This document shows, piece after piece, positions 17,708-25,296 of a DNA stretch of 64,000 nucleotides. Position numbers and translations under genes: made by a program. The notes under the pieces are model-generated. The model was not told the origin of the DNA. It saw nothing but the letters and a program-made list of their open reading frames with translations, and did no database searches. The stretch covers positions 124,001-188,000 of the forward strand of contig NZ_JACOFZ010000002.1 of the NCBI RefSeq assembly GCF_014284155.1, written 5' to 3'. Source of the stretch: Affinundibacterium nitidum. GTDB lineage: Bacteria; Pseudomonadota; Gammaproteobacteria; Burkholderiales; Burkholderiaceae_D. Within the stretch, counting starts at the first letter, position 1. Every line of letters begins with the position of its first letter.

Positions 17708-18367
17708 ATGTTGGATCGTGAAGGCTTTAGGCCTAACGTAGGCATTATTATGCTGAACGCCAATAATGAAGTCTGGTGGGGCAAGCGAGTGCGCGAGCAT
17801 TCATGGCAATTCCCTCAAGGCGGCATTAAGTATGGCGAATCGCCGGAACAAGCCATGTTCCGCGAATTGGAAGAGGAAACTGGCTTGCTACCTCAGCACG
17901 TCAAAATCATAGGTCGTACCCGTGACTGGTTACGCTATGAAGTTCCCGATCATTTCATCAAACGCGAGATCCGCGGCCACTACCGTGGTCAAAAACAGAT
18001 TTGGTTTTTGCTGCGCATGGTGGGCCGTGATTGCGACGTCAATTTACGTGCGAGCAGCCATCCTGAATTTGATGCATGGCGTTGGCATGATTATTGGGTA
18101 CCACTCGACACTGTGATTGAATTTAAACGTGGTGTTTATCAACTTGCGTTACAGGAGTTGTCGCGCTTTATTCATCGCGGCGAGAACTACCGTAAGCCGC
18201 ATCCGCGTGGCCCACACAAGGGACGAGATCGTCGCAATGAAAATGCAACGAACGGGAATGCTGGAATCGAAGCACGGCAGCCTAATAGCGATACGCTCAC
18301 TGCACCGATAGAGGTAGCGCCGACACCAGAATTCCTCTCAGCAGATACCAAGGATGCCGCATTATGA
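17708..18367 (+). CDS. rppH: RNA pyrophosphohydrolase RppH (Nudix)
   Basis: Removes pyrophosphate from the 5' end of triphosphorylated mRNAs, which starts RNase E-dependent decay. From ATG at 17708 it begins [17 protein letters not shown], the typical start for RppH. The Nudix box is [20 protein letters not shown] at about 38-57, continuing TGL. Length 219 residues, longer than the E. coli protein (176). The surplus is a C-terminal tail from about 155, basic at first ([17 protein letters not shown]) and then low-complexity, perhaps an RNA-binding extension. GGGG at 17698-17701 may serve as the ribosome site. The stop overlaps the start of the next gene by four bases. Confidence 0.95.
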   Translation: MLDREGFRPNVGIIMLNANNEVWWGKRVREHSWQFPQGGIKYGESPEQAMFRELEEETGLLPQHVKIIGRTRDWLRYEVPDHFIKREIRGHYRGQKQIWFLLRMVGRDCDVNLRASSHPEFDAWRWHDYWVPLDTVIEFKRGVYQLALQELSRFIHRGENYRKPHPRGPHKGRDRRNENATNGNAGIEARQPNSDTLTAPIEVAPTPEFLSADTKDAAL

Positions 18368-18867
18368 AAAAGTTATCGCTAAGCTTATTAAGCCTTGCCG
18401 CCCTGTGCGCTTCCTTTGCAGTAGCGGCGCAAAATGTGGAAGAAAAAAAGGTTTTCAGTGAAAGCCCATTGGTGCTGCCGTCCGCACCAGATGCCGCGAG
18501 TTTGCTCTTGTTCTACGAAAGCGACACCCAAAGCTTCTATCTCGACACAAAATCGATCACTATCGCGGCTGATGGAAGCCTGCGTTACACCATGGTGGGT
18601 AAAAGCAGGTCCGGTGCAAGCAATGTCAGCTATGAAGGTTTGCTCTGTGAAACCAAGCAGAAACGTCTATTTGCCTTTGGACGAAAAGACGGATCTTGGT
18701 CAGAATCTCGTCGTACCGATTGGGAGAGCATTAGTAATAGCGGGGTGAATCGTCAGCACAGCACATTGGCATGGGATTTCGTCTGCGACTACGACCGTAT
18801 CTCCGGCAGCATCGACAAGATTTTGCATAGAATTCGTCGCAATGAATCTCTGCAGCGTTCTCCATAA
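18364..18867 (+). CDS. CNP1-like family exported protein of unknown function
   Basis: A 167-residue protein with a signal peptide (residues 1-22, ending AVAAQ). The mature part has the pattern of the CNP1-like family: an acidic N-terminal segment, then a beta-rich body with [20 protein letters not shown] and a conserved Cys in [16 protein letters not shown] plus a late Cys in WDFVCDYD. Those two cysteines could form a disulphide in the periplasm. The family has no known function. It overlaps rppH by four bases (ATGA), so the two are co-translated, an arrangement I recall from other Burkholderiales. Confidence 0.82.
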   Translation: MKKLSLSLLSLAALCASFAVAAQNVEEKKVFSESPLVLPSAPDAASLLLFYESDTQSFYLDTKSITIAADGSLRYTMVGKSRSGASNVSYEGLLCETKQKRLFAFGRKDGSWSESRRTDWESISNSGVNRQHSTLAWDFVCDYDRISGSIDKILHRIRRNESLQRSP

Positions 18868-18923
18868 TTGCCGCTTTGACCGCTCCATCAAGCTAAATAC
18901 TTAAGTTCAAACTCTGACACTCC

Positions 18924-19247
18924 TTGAAGCGCGTACTTTTTATTTGTACTCAAAATAGACTCCGCAGCCCCACAGCAGAGTCTATTTTTGCCGAATGGCC
19001 AAACGTTGAAACTGATTCAGCAGGCCTAGGTAACGATGCGATCACGCCACTATCCTCAGAGCAGATTGCGTGGGCTACCATGATCTTTGTGATGGAAAAA
19101 GCTCACCGCGCCAAACTCTCAAAAAAATTTCGAACCTACCTTAACGGCAAACGCATCATTTGCCTCGATATTCCTGATGAGTACGAGTACATGGATCCTG
19201 TCTTGATTCAATTATTGAAGTCTAAAGTTAGCCGGTTCTTGGCGTAA
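18924..19247 (+). CDS. Low-molecular-weight protein tyrosine phosphatase-like protein (COG4551 type)
   Basis: A 107-residue cytoplasmic protein. It begins MKRVLFICTQNRLRSPTAE, in which Cys8 and Arg14 make the phosphatase P-loop C-x5-R-S. The usual DP-containing acid loop is represented by DPVLIQLL near residue 91, or by the DIPDEYEYMDP stretch at 83-93. It is shorter than true LMW phosphatases (about 150 residues) and matches the compact COG4551 group. The start is a TTG at 18924; no ATG exists early enough to retain the P-loop, and no clear Shine-Dalgarno is seen. It is 56 bases after the CNP1-like gene. Substrate unknown. Confidence 0.8.
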   Translation: MKRVLFICTQNRLRSPTAESIFAEWPNVETDSAGLGNDAITPLSSEQIAWATMIFVMEKAHRAKLSKKFRTYLNGKRIICLDIPDEYEYMDPVLIQLLKSKVSRFLA

Positions 19248-19357
19248 ATTGTACAAAAAAACGAAGAATATTGTTTTCATAAAAAAATGACATTTATGCA
19301 TTTTTTCTGATTTTGGTTTACACTCAAGTTTCCATCCAATTCATTGTGAAATCTGCT

Positions 19358-19702
19358 ATGTACCCTCTACTCTTTATTGCACCGGTCGCAGTCGTTATCA
19401 TCGGATACATGGTCCTGCGTTCGCAGGGGCAAAGTTCAAAGCCGCCAAAACCATCCAACACTGATAAGAGCTGGAACGATGTGCCGATCTTCACAACTGA
19501 CGATAGCAATGACCAAAGCTCGCAAGTCCAAACTCAAACACATCGTCACTCAGCACCCGAGCAAGACAACAACGTTGCACCAAGCAACTGCAACGATGTG
19601 GTGGCTAGTGACAGTACGTCATCCTCTAATTCAAGTTGGGACTCAGGATCAAGCAGCTGCAGCGTAGATTCCAGCCCTAGCGTTGATACGAACAGTTACT
19701 GA
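19358..19702 (+). CDS. Small single-pass membrane protein with Ser/Asp/Asn-rich tail, unknown
   Basis: From ATG at 19358 it has 114 residues: one transmembrane segment at about 2-20 (YPLLFIAPVAVVIIGYMVL) and then a hydrophilic low-complexity tail rich in Ser, Asp, Asn and Gln, with two Cys in the last third. A TTG at 19313 would add 15 residues; neither start has a clear ribosome site. I do not recognise a family. A clean terminator follows at 19721, which supports its being a real gene. Confidence 0.55.
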   Translation: MYPLLFIAPVAVVIIGYMVLRSQGQSSKPPKPSNTDKSWNDVPIFTTDDSNDQSSQVQTQTHRHSAPEQDNNVAPSNCNDVVASDSTSSSNSSWDSGSSSCSVDSSPSVDTNSY

Positions 19703-19720
19703 ACACATACACACAAACAA

Positions 19721-19752
19721 AAAAACCACCAAGCACAAGCAAGGTGGTTTTT
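19721..19752 (+). terminator. Rho-independent terminator after the small membrane protein gene
   Basis: A 10-pair stem AAAAACCACC / GGTGGTTTTT with a 12-base loop. A and T tracts flank both arms, so it may also stop transcription coming from the pntB side. Confidence 0.8.
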
Positions 19753-19775
19753 CATATTTGACAGCGCTATTAGAA

Positions 19776-19900
19776 CCGTAGAAATTCAATGTTGGGCATG
19801 CAGCGCTAGGCGCCGAATTTATTGCACCATGAAGCGATACCTCATTATCGCGAGGCTTTGCAACAACGTAATGCGCCCCACAATTGAATTTATTCTACGG
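19776..19900. repeat. Structured intergenic repeat, copy A (overlaps the pntB stop codon)
   Basis: An element of about 120 bases with inverted ends: CCGTAGAA-ATTCAAT near 19776 pairs with ATTGAATTTATTCTACGG at 19883-19900. Inside it are GGCGC (19809) pairing with GCGCC (19873), and a central hairpin GCGATA-CCTCAT-TATCGC at 19834-19851. It is homologous to copy B at 39151-39255. The right end contains the TAA stop of pntB (19890-19892), at exactly the same element position as the stop of queA in copy B. On the minus strand it forms the start of the pntB 3' untranslated region. Confidence 0.65.
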
Positions 19901-21338
19901 CTTTCACCATATCCTCGATAACTTTCTTAGCATCGCCGAAGACCATCATGGTTTTATCCATGTAGAACAATTCGTTATCGAGCCCAGCATAACCTGAGGC
20001 CATAGAACGCTTATTAACGATAACGGTTTTCGCTTTATAGGCTTCCAAAATAGGCATGCCAGCAATCGGTGATTTTGGATCTTTAGCCGCGGGGTTAACC
20101 ACGTCATTCGCGCCCAATACCAAGACCACGTCAGCCTGACCAAATTCGCTATTAATGTCCTCCATCTCGAACACTTGATCGTAAGGCACTTCAGCTTCTG
20201 CCAACAACACATTCATATGACCTGGCATACGACCTGCTACTGGGTGAATCGCGTACTTGACCGTAATGCCTTTGTGCGTCAACTTCTCGGTCAATTCTTT
20301 CAAAGCATGTTGCGCACGTGCCACTGCCAAACCATAGCCCGGAACGATAATCACCGTTTCAGCATTACCAAGCAAAAAGGCGACGTCGTCTGGAGAACCG
20401 GATTTCACATTACGTTGTACGGCACCACCTGCTGCGGCTTCCGCTGGCGCACCACCGAAACCACCCAAGATCACATTGAAGAAGGAACGATTCATCGCTT
20501 TACACATGATGTATGAAAGAATCGCACCAGAAGAACCCACCAATGAGCCGGCAATAATCAACATCGAGTTATTGAGTGAGAAGCCGATACCTGCTGCTGC
20601 CCAACCAGAATAACTATTGAGCATCGATACCACCACTGGCATATCGGCGCCACCAATTGGAATGATGATCAACACACCAAGTACAAAGGCAATTGCCGTC
20701 ATCAGCAAGAATGGGGTCCACGCAGGAGCCACATTCGCATCAAAACAGAATACCAAACCGAGGCCGACCATCGCGATCGCCAATACCAGGTTCAACATAT
20801 GCTGACCAGAGAAAGTCACTGGCGCACCTTGGAACAGACGGAATTTATACTTACCAGACAATTTACCGAAGGCGATCACGGAGCCAGAGAAAGTAATCGC
20901 ACCGACAAAGGTACCAATGAACAATTCAATACGGTTACCAAACGGAATCGCTGCATCACGTGTCGTGATATTGAAGATCCAAGGTTCTGCAACAACAGCC
21001 ACCGCAATACAAACCGCCGCCAAACCAATCAAGGAATGCATCGCTGCGACCAGTTCTGGCATCTTAGTCATCTCGACACGTTTGGCCAAAGTAGCACCGA
21101 TACCGCCACCAACGATTACGCCAAGAGCCACCAAACCATAGCCGAGGTTCGCACCACCAATGGCTTCGTTCTTTAGTTTGACAATCAAGGCGATTGTCGT
21201 GAAGGCTGCAATCGCCATACCGACCATACCGAAGGCATTGCCTTTACGTGCAGTGGATGGATGTGACAGTCCTTTGAGCGCTTGAATAAAACATACCGAT
21301 GCAATCAGGTACAGCATCGTCACCAAATTCATACTCAT
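19890..21338 (-). CDS. pntB: NAD(P) transhydrogenase, beta subunit
   Basis: The beta subunit of the proton-translocating transhydrogenase, which uses the proton gradient to reduce NADP+ with NADH. Length 482 residues. The N-terminal two-thirds is membrane domain dII with about eight or nine helices. The C-terminal NADP-binding domain dIII starts at about 300, with VPGYGLAVARAQHAL, GRMPGHMNVLLAEA and the VVNKRSMASGYAGLDN region. The ATG overlaps the stop of pntAB by one base (TAATG). It is the last gene of pntAA-pntAB-pntB, and the repeat element supplies its stop codon. Confidence 0.97.
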   Translation of the reverse strand: MSMNLVTMLYLIASVCFIQALKGLSHPSTARKGNAFGMVGMAIAAFTTIALIVKLKNEAIGGANLGYGLVALGVIVGGGIGATLAKRVEMTKMPELVAAMHSLIGLAAVCIAVAVVAEPWIFNITTRDAAIPFGNRIELFIGTFVGAITFSGSVIAFGKLSGKYKFRLFQGAPVTFSGQHMLNLVLAIAMVGLGLVFCFDANVAPAWTPFLLMTAIAFVLGVLIIIPIGGADMPVVVSMLNSYSGWAAAGIGFSLNNSMLIIAGSLVGSSGAILSYIMCKAMNRSFFNVILGGFGGAPAEAAAGGAVQRNVKSGSPDDVAFLLGNAETVIIVPGYGLAVARAQHALKELTEKLTHKGITVKYAIHPVAGRMPGHMNVLLAEAEVPYDQVFEMEDINSEFGQADVVLVLGANDVVNPAAKDPKSPIAGMPILEAYKAKTVIVNKRSMASGYAGLDNELFYMDKTMMVFGDAKKVIEDMVKAVE

Positions 21339-21664
21339 TATTGCGCCTCCTTAGAATCAGTCTTCGCCGGAGCCTTCGGTTCCTTCTTCTTAAACATTTC
21401 CAACATCCTTTGCGTAACTAAGAAGCCACCGAACACATTGACCGCAGCTAAGGCAACGGCTAACGTCCCCATCACCTGCGCCAAGGCGCCTTCAGTCAAG
21501 CCTGCAGCTAACATCGCACCGACGATAATAATCGCGGAAATCGCGTTGGTTACCGCCATCAAAGGCGTATGCAGCGCAGGAGTAACGGTCCACACAACGT
21601 GGTAACCGACATAAATTGCCAACACAAAAATGATCAGGTTGGTCAGGGTATGACTCACTTCCAT
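21338..21664 (-). CDS. pntAB: NAD(P) transhydrogenase, alpha subunit part 2 (membrane part)
   Basis: A 108-residue protein with about three transmembrane segments, corresponding to the membrane end of the single-chain PntA of E. coli. The core reads [21 protein letters not shown] and then a run of hydrophobic Ala/Leu helices. The C-terminus is charged ([12 protein letters not shown]). With pntAA and pntB it makes the split three-gene enzyme typical of many alpha- and betaproteobacteria. ATG at 21664; it ends in a one-base overlap with pntB. Confidence 0.95.
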   Translation of the reverse strand: MEVSHTLTNLIIFVLAIYVGYHVVWTVTPALHTPLMAVTNAISAIIIVGAMLAAGLTEGALAQVMGTLAVALAAVNVFGGFLVTQRMLEMFKKKEPKAPAKTDSKEAQ

Positions 21665-21733
21665 CTCAAGCTCACTTTCCAGAATTCGTTAAATTGCTTA
21701 AATCACTCGCCAATATGCATTTGCATCACGATC

Positions 21734-22849
21734 TTATTTACGTAACACTTCACCACCTGAACACATCATGGTTGCGACGACGATCTCATCTTCTTTATTG
21801 ACCGCCAAATTGGCGTCCTTATCAATAATCAGTTTCAAGAAATCGAGAATATTACGCGCATAAAGAGCTGAAGCATCCGCTGCTACTAGCGTCGCCAAAT
21901 TTGGTTCACCAATAATGTGGACGCCATATTTGGTGACGGTTTTATTCAGCTCGGACAAAGGACAGTTACCACCCTGCTCGACCGCCATATCGACGATCAC
22001 GGATCCGGGTTTCATCGCTTTCACGGTTTCTTCCGAGATCAAGGTTGGCGCCTTACGACCAGGAATCAAAGCTGTGGTAATGATGATGTCGGCTTGCTTA
22101 GCGCGTTCATGAACCAAGGCAGCTTGTCTCTCCATCCATGCCGCAGGCATAGGACGAGCATAGCCGCCCACGCCTTTGGCAATTTCACGCTCTTCATCGG
22201 TTTCAAATGGCACGTCGATAAATTTCGCACCAAGAGATTCGACTTGCTCTTTAACAGGTGGACGCACGTCGGACGCTTCAATCACCGCGCCCAATCGTTT
22301 AGCTGTCGCAATTGCTTGCAAGCCGGCGACACCTACACCCATGATCAAAACGCGTGCCGCTTTCACGGTACCCGCCGCCGTCATCAACATAGGCATAAAA
22401 CGTTGGTAAGTGTTGGCTGCCAACATCACCGCCTTATAACCAGCGATATTAGCTTGCGATGACAAGACGTCAAGCGATTGCGCACGTGTAATGCGCGGTG
22501 CCGCTTCCAGTGAGAATGCTGTAATGCCATGCGCTGCCATCGCTGCGATATTGTCTGCATCAAATGGATTGAGCATGCCAACTAAAACCGTGCCGGATTT
22601 AATCAATGCACGTTCTTCAGCGGAAGGTGCGCGCACCTTCAGCACTAAGTCAGCGCCAAAAGCATCTGCCGCACTACCGATGGTAGCGCCAGCCGCTTGA
22701 TAAGCTTCATCAGTAATCGATGAGCTAATGCCTGCGCCTGCTTGCACAATCACTTCGTGTTTAGCATTGACGTATTTTTTGATCGTTTCAGGGGTCGCTG
22801 CGACTCGTGTTTCGCCCGCCCGTGTTTCGGCGGGAATGCCGATTCTCAT
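21734..22849 (-). CDS. pntAA: NAD(P) transhydrogenase, alpha subunit part 1 (NAD-binding)
   Basis: The soluble dI domain that binds NAD(H). Length 371 residues, beginning MRIGIPAETRAGETRVAATP, the alanine dehydrogenase/PNT N-terminal domain. The Rossmann domain has the dinucleotide motif LIMGVGVAGLQAIATAKRLGA at about 167-187 (glycine-rich core GVGVAG). It ends soon after the EDEIVVATMMCSGGEVLRK tail without membrane helices, as expected for a split subunit. AGGAGT precedes the ATG at 22849. It heads the operon, with a 69-base gap to pntAB. Upstream are two perfect inverted repeats (22933-22946 and 23141-23177). Confidence 0.96.
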   Translation of the reverse strand: MRIGIPAETRAGETRVAATPETIKKYVNAKHEVIVQAGAGISSSITDEAYQAAGATIGSAADAFGADLVLKVRAPSAEERALIKSGTVLVGMLNPFDADNIAAMAAHGITAFSLEAAPRITRAQSLDVLSSQANIAGYKAVMLAANTYQRFMPMLMTAAGTVKAARVLIMGVGVAGLQAIATAKRLGAVIEASDVRPPVKEQVESLGAKFIDVPFETDEEREIAKGVGGYARPMPAAWMERQAALVHERAKQADIIITTALIPGRKAPTLISEETVKAMKPGSVIVDMAVEQGGNCPLSELNKTVTKYGVHIIGEPNLATLVAADASALYARNILDFLKLIIDKDANLAVNKEDEIVVATMMCSGGEVLRK

Positions 22850-23140
22850 AGAGTACTCCTCAGTTTGTTGTATGTCGTAAATTTGCGCCGTCGTTCAAAA
22901 GACTTATTTCTAGAACTACCTCAAAGCAGACACTGGCATCTGCCAGGACTATCTTGCGTTGCCCTATTTTTCTCAGCTATTTCATCGAAGCTGCCGAGTA
23001 AAACGTTTAAAACAATCAAAAGTGATGACTTCCGACCTCGATTACTCTATCGATGCGAGTCTTTGGTAAAGAACCGCCAACGTCCAGACACATAAAACTT
23101 GGACGCGACAAAAACATCAAGGGTAAATGAACTTTCGATG

Positions 23141-23177
23141 GTTATTGGAAACAGGTCAGGACTTTATTTCCAATAAC
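23141..23177. promoter_or_regulatory. Perfect 11-pair inverted repeat upstream of pntAA
   Basis: GTTATTGGAAA at 23141-23151 and TTTCCAATAAC at 23167-23177, with 15 bases between. There is no T run, so it is not a standard terminator. It could be an operator for pntAA or an RNA stem; about 290 bases separate it from the pntAA start. Confidence 0.35.
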
Positions 23178-23296
23178 ACGCTGATTCTAGCTTTAATATT
23201 CGACAACGATATTACACGAAAACGACAAAACAAAGTCACGGTAGTTCCGAGGAAATAGTCGAACAAAATTTGGCGATTTTGGATTACGCCATACAT

Positions 23297-23380
23297 ATGC
23301 AAAGCAACTTCGCCTTCACACTCACCCCCGAAAGCCCCACGCTACAAGGCTTGCGCCTGTATTTTACCGATCAAACCTAG
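23297..23380 (+). pseudogene. Possible 27-codon gene remnant
   Basis: A short open frame reading MQSNFAFTLTPESPTLQGLR and then LYFTDQT before TAG. Its codon choice (AAC, TTC, GCC, ACC, CTC) looks like coding sequence and is unlike the A/T-rich bases around it. There is no ribosome site and no identifiable family, so it may be a decayed fragment or chance. Confidence 0.2.
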
Positions 23381-23555
23381 TCCGTATTTCGCTCATTTAG
23401 ATAAATAAAATTACAACAAAAATGAAAGCAAAACGCATAGATAGAATCTTTATTAGCAAATGCGTTGCGCATTTTTAGCCCGTGCGGCTGTGAAAGCCGG
23501 GCGCAAAGGGTAAAATGACGACCTGATCAACCCCGTTTTATATGAGATACAAGAC

Positions 23556-24044
23556 ATGTCTGATGTCTGGAAGCCTTCCGTCACCGTCGCTGCAGTCGTT
23601 CATCGTCAACAGCAAGGACGTCAAGAGTTTTTGATGATTGAAGAGATCACTCCTGATGGCATTAGAATCAATCAAGCCGCTGGCCACCTTGATCCGCACG
23701 AAAGCTTAGAACAAGCAGTGATTCGAGAAACTCTCGAAGAAACTGCACATGATTTTGTTCCAGAAGCTTTGGTTGGTACCTATATGTCGAAATTTATCTC
23801 ACCCAAAACGGGTGAGGAAGTGACCTATTTACGTTTTGCATTTTGTGGTCAAATTGTGGCGAAGCACGATCGGCCTTTGGATAAGGGCATCTTGCGCGCG
23901 ATGTGGATGTCCTACGAAGAGATCGTCGCCTGCCAAGACCAGCACCGCAGCCCTTTAGTGTTGCGTTGTTTGGAAGATTTTTTAGCCGGGCAACGAGCAC
24001 CGCTGCAGTTGATGTACACGCACCCCAATGTAAATAACAAGTGA
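23556..24044 (+). CDS. nudJ: Nudix hydrolase, NudJ (phosphatase) type
   Basis: A 162-residue Nudix enzyme. The Nudix box is at about 47-69 (GHLDPHESLEQAVIRETLEE then TAH), preceded by RINQAAG, which fits NudJ, an enzyme hydrolysing thiamine pyrophosphate precursors and nucleoside tri- and diphosphates in E. coli. Start ATG at 23556; GAGAT lies 10-14 bases before. It lies 72 bases before mnmA, the same order as nudJ-mnmA in many gammaproteobacteria and betaproteobacteria, so co-transcription is likely. The natural substrate here is not known. Confidence 0.85.
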   Translation: MSDVWKPSVTVAAVVHRQQQGRQEFLMIEEITPDGIRINQAAGHLDPHESLEQAVIRETLEETAHDFVPEALVGTYMSKFISPKTGEEVTYLRFAFCGQIVAKHDRPLDKGILRAMWMSYEEIVACQDQHRSPLVLRCLEDFLAGQRAPLQLMYTHPNVNNK

Positions 24045-24116
24045 TGTGTAATGGCGACCAACAAATATACGGCGAAACCACTTCCCTTTTTCCAATTTCT
24101 GAATCACAGGTAAGCA

Positions 24117-25211
24117 ATGAGTAAAAAACGTGTAGTCATCGGGATGTCCGGTGGCGTAGATTCTTCAGTTTCAGCATGGTTACTGAAACAACAGGGCTAT
24201 GAAGTCATTGGACTGTTTATGAAGAATTGGGAAGATGATGACAATTCTGAATACTGCTCAACGCGCGAAGACTTAATTGATGCCGTCAGCGTTGCTGATG
24301 TGGTCGGCGTCGATATCGAAACCGTCAATTTCGCGAGTGAATATAAAGATCGCGTATTCGCGGAATTTTTACGTGAATATCAAGCCGGCCGCACGCCGAA
24401 CCCCGACGTCTTATGTAATGCCGAAATTAAATTCAAAGCTTTCCTCGACCATGCCATGAAGCTCGGTGCCGATTATATTGCAACGGGCCACTACGCTCGC
24501 GTCCGCGAAGTTAACGGCCAGTTTCAATTGCTCAAGGCGCTCGATTCCAGCAAAGATCAAAGTTATTTCTTACATCGATTAAATCAAGCACAATTGAAGA
24601 ACACCTTATTCCCACTAGGTGAAATCAACAAAACCGAAGTGCGCAAAATTGCCGAACAAATTAATTTACCGAACGCCAAGAAAAAAGATTCAACTGGCAT
24701 TTGCTTTATCGGTGAACGCCCTTTCCGTGAGTTCTTGAATCGTTATTTATCCTACGCGCCCGGTGAGATTCGCACTCCTGAAGAAGAAGTGATCGGCCAA
24801 CACGTAGGTTTGAGTTTCTATACATTAGGTCAGCGCAAAGGCATAGGCATTGGCGGTATCAAATCACGTCAAAAAGAAGATGGTAGCAGCGACGCCTGGT
24901 ATGTCGCACGTAAAGATGTGCCGAACAATCGCTTATATGCTGTGCAAGGACACGATCATCCATGGCTGTTGTCGCAAGCTTTAGAAGCGGGTCAAGTCAG
25001 TTGGATCGCCGGCCAAGCACCGTCGATTGAAAAACTCTCGGCCAAAACGCGTTATCGCCAACCCGATATGGCCTGCACATTTGATGGTAACCTTGAGCAA
25101 TTCCAATTGCGCTTTGACGATGCACAATGGGCGGTCACGCCCGGACAATCGGCCGTTTTGTACGATGGTGATGTATGTTTGGGCGGTGGCATTATCAACG
25201 CTGCGAAATAA
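24117..25211 (+). CDS. mnmA: tRNA-specific 2-thiouridylase MnmA
   Basis: Adds sulphur to uridine-34 of tRNA for Lys, Glu and Gln. Length 364 residues. The PP-loop ATP site [15 protein letters not shown] lies at about 9-23. Catalytic Cys in [13 protein letters not shown] (about residue 102) and the second Cys in [15 protein letters not shown] (about residue 199) form the sulphur-transfer pair. The C-terminal beta-barrel region is present. Start ATG at 24117 with AGGTAAGCA upstream. A short hairpin GCGG-CAAAGA-CCGC followed by TTTT at 25237-25254 may end the transcript. Confidence 0.97.
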   Translation: MSKKRVVIGMSGGVDSSVSAWLLKQQGYEVIGLFMKNWEDDDNSEYCSTREDLIDAVSVADVVGVDIETVNFASEYKDRVFAEFLREYQAGRTPNPDVLCNAEIKFKAFLDHAMKLGADYIATGHYARVREVNGQFQLLKALDSSKDQSYFLHRLNQAQLKNTLFPLGEINKTEVRKIAEQINLPNAKKKDSTGICFIGERPFREFLNRYLSYAPGEIRTPEEEVIGQHVGLSFYTLGQRKGIGIGGIKSRQKEDGSSDAWYVARKDVPNNRLYAVQGHDHPWLLSQALEAGQVSWIAGQAPSIEKLSAKTRYRQPDMACTFDGNLEQFQLRFDDAQWAVTPGQSAVLYDGDVCLGGGIINAAK

Positions 25212-25296
25212 CGCGAGGCGCGGGCTTTTTGTAATTGCGGCAAAGACCGCTTTTAACATTGATGATCGCAGCCCGCCGCACCTCTAGTTGCTTTTA

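Larger units (their letters stand above)
22850..23555. other. Divergent region between pntAA and nudJ (706 bases)
   Basis: The longest gap in the window. It holds CTGGCA-TC-TGCCAG at 22933-22946, a perfect 11-pair inverted repeat at 23141-23177, a 27-codon frame at 23297-23380 that may be a gene remnant, and a hairpin-prone GCCCG...CGGGC segment at about 23478-23502 just before nudJ. No recognisable intact gene or RNA gene was seen. Confidence 0.5.
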
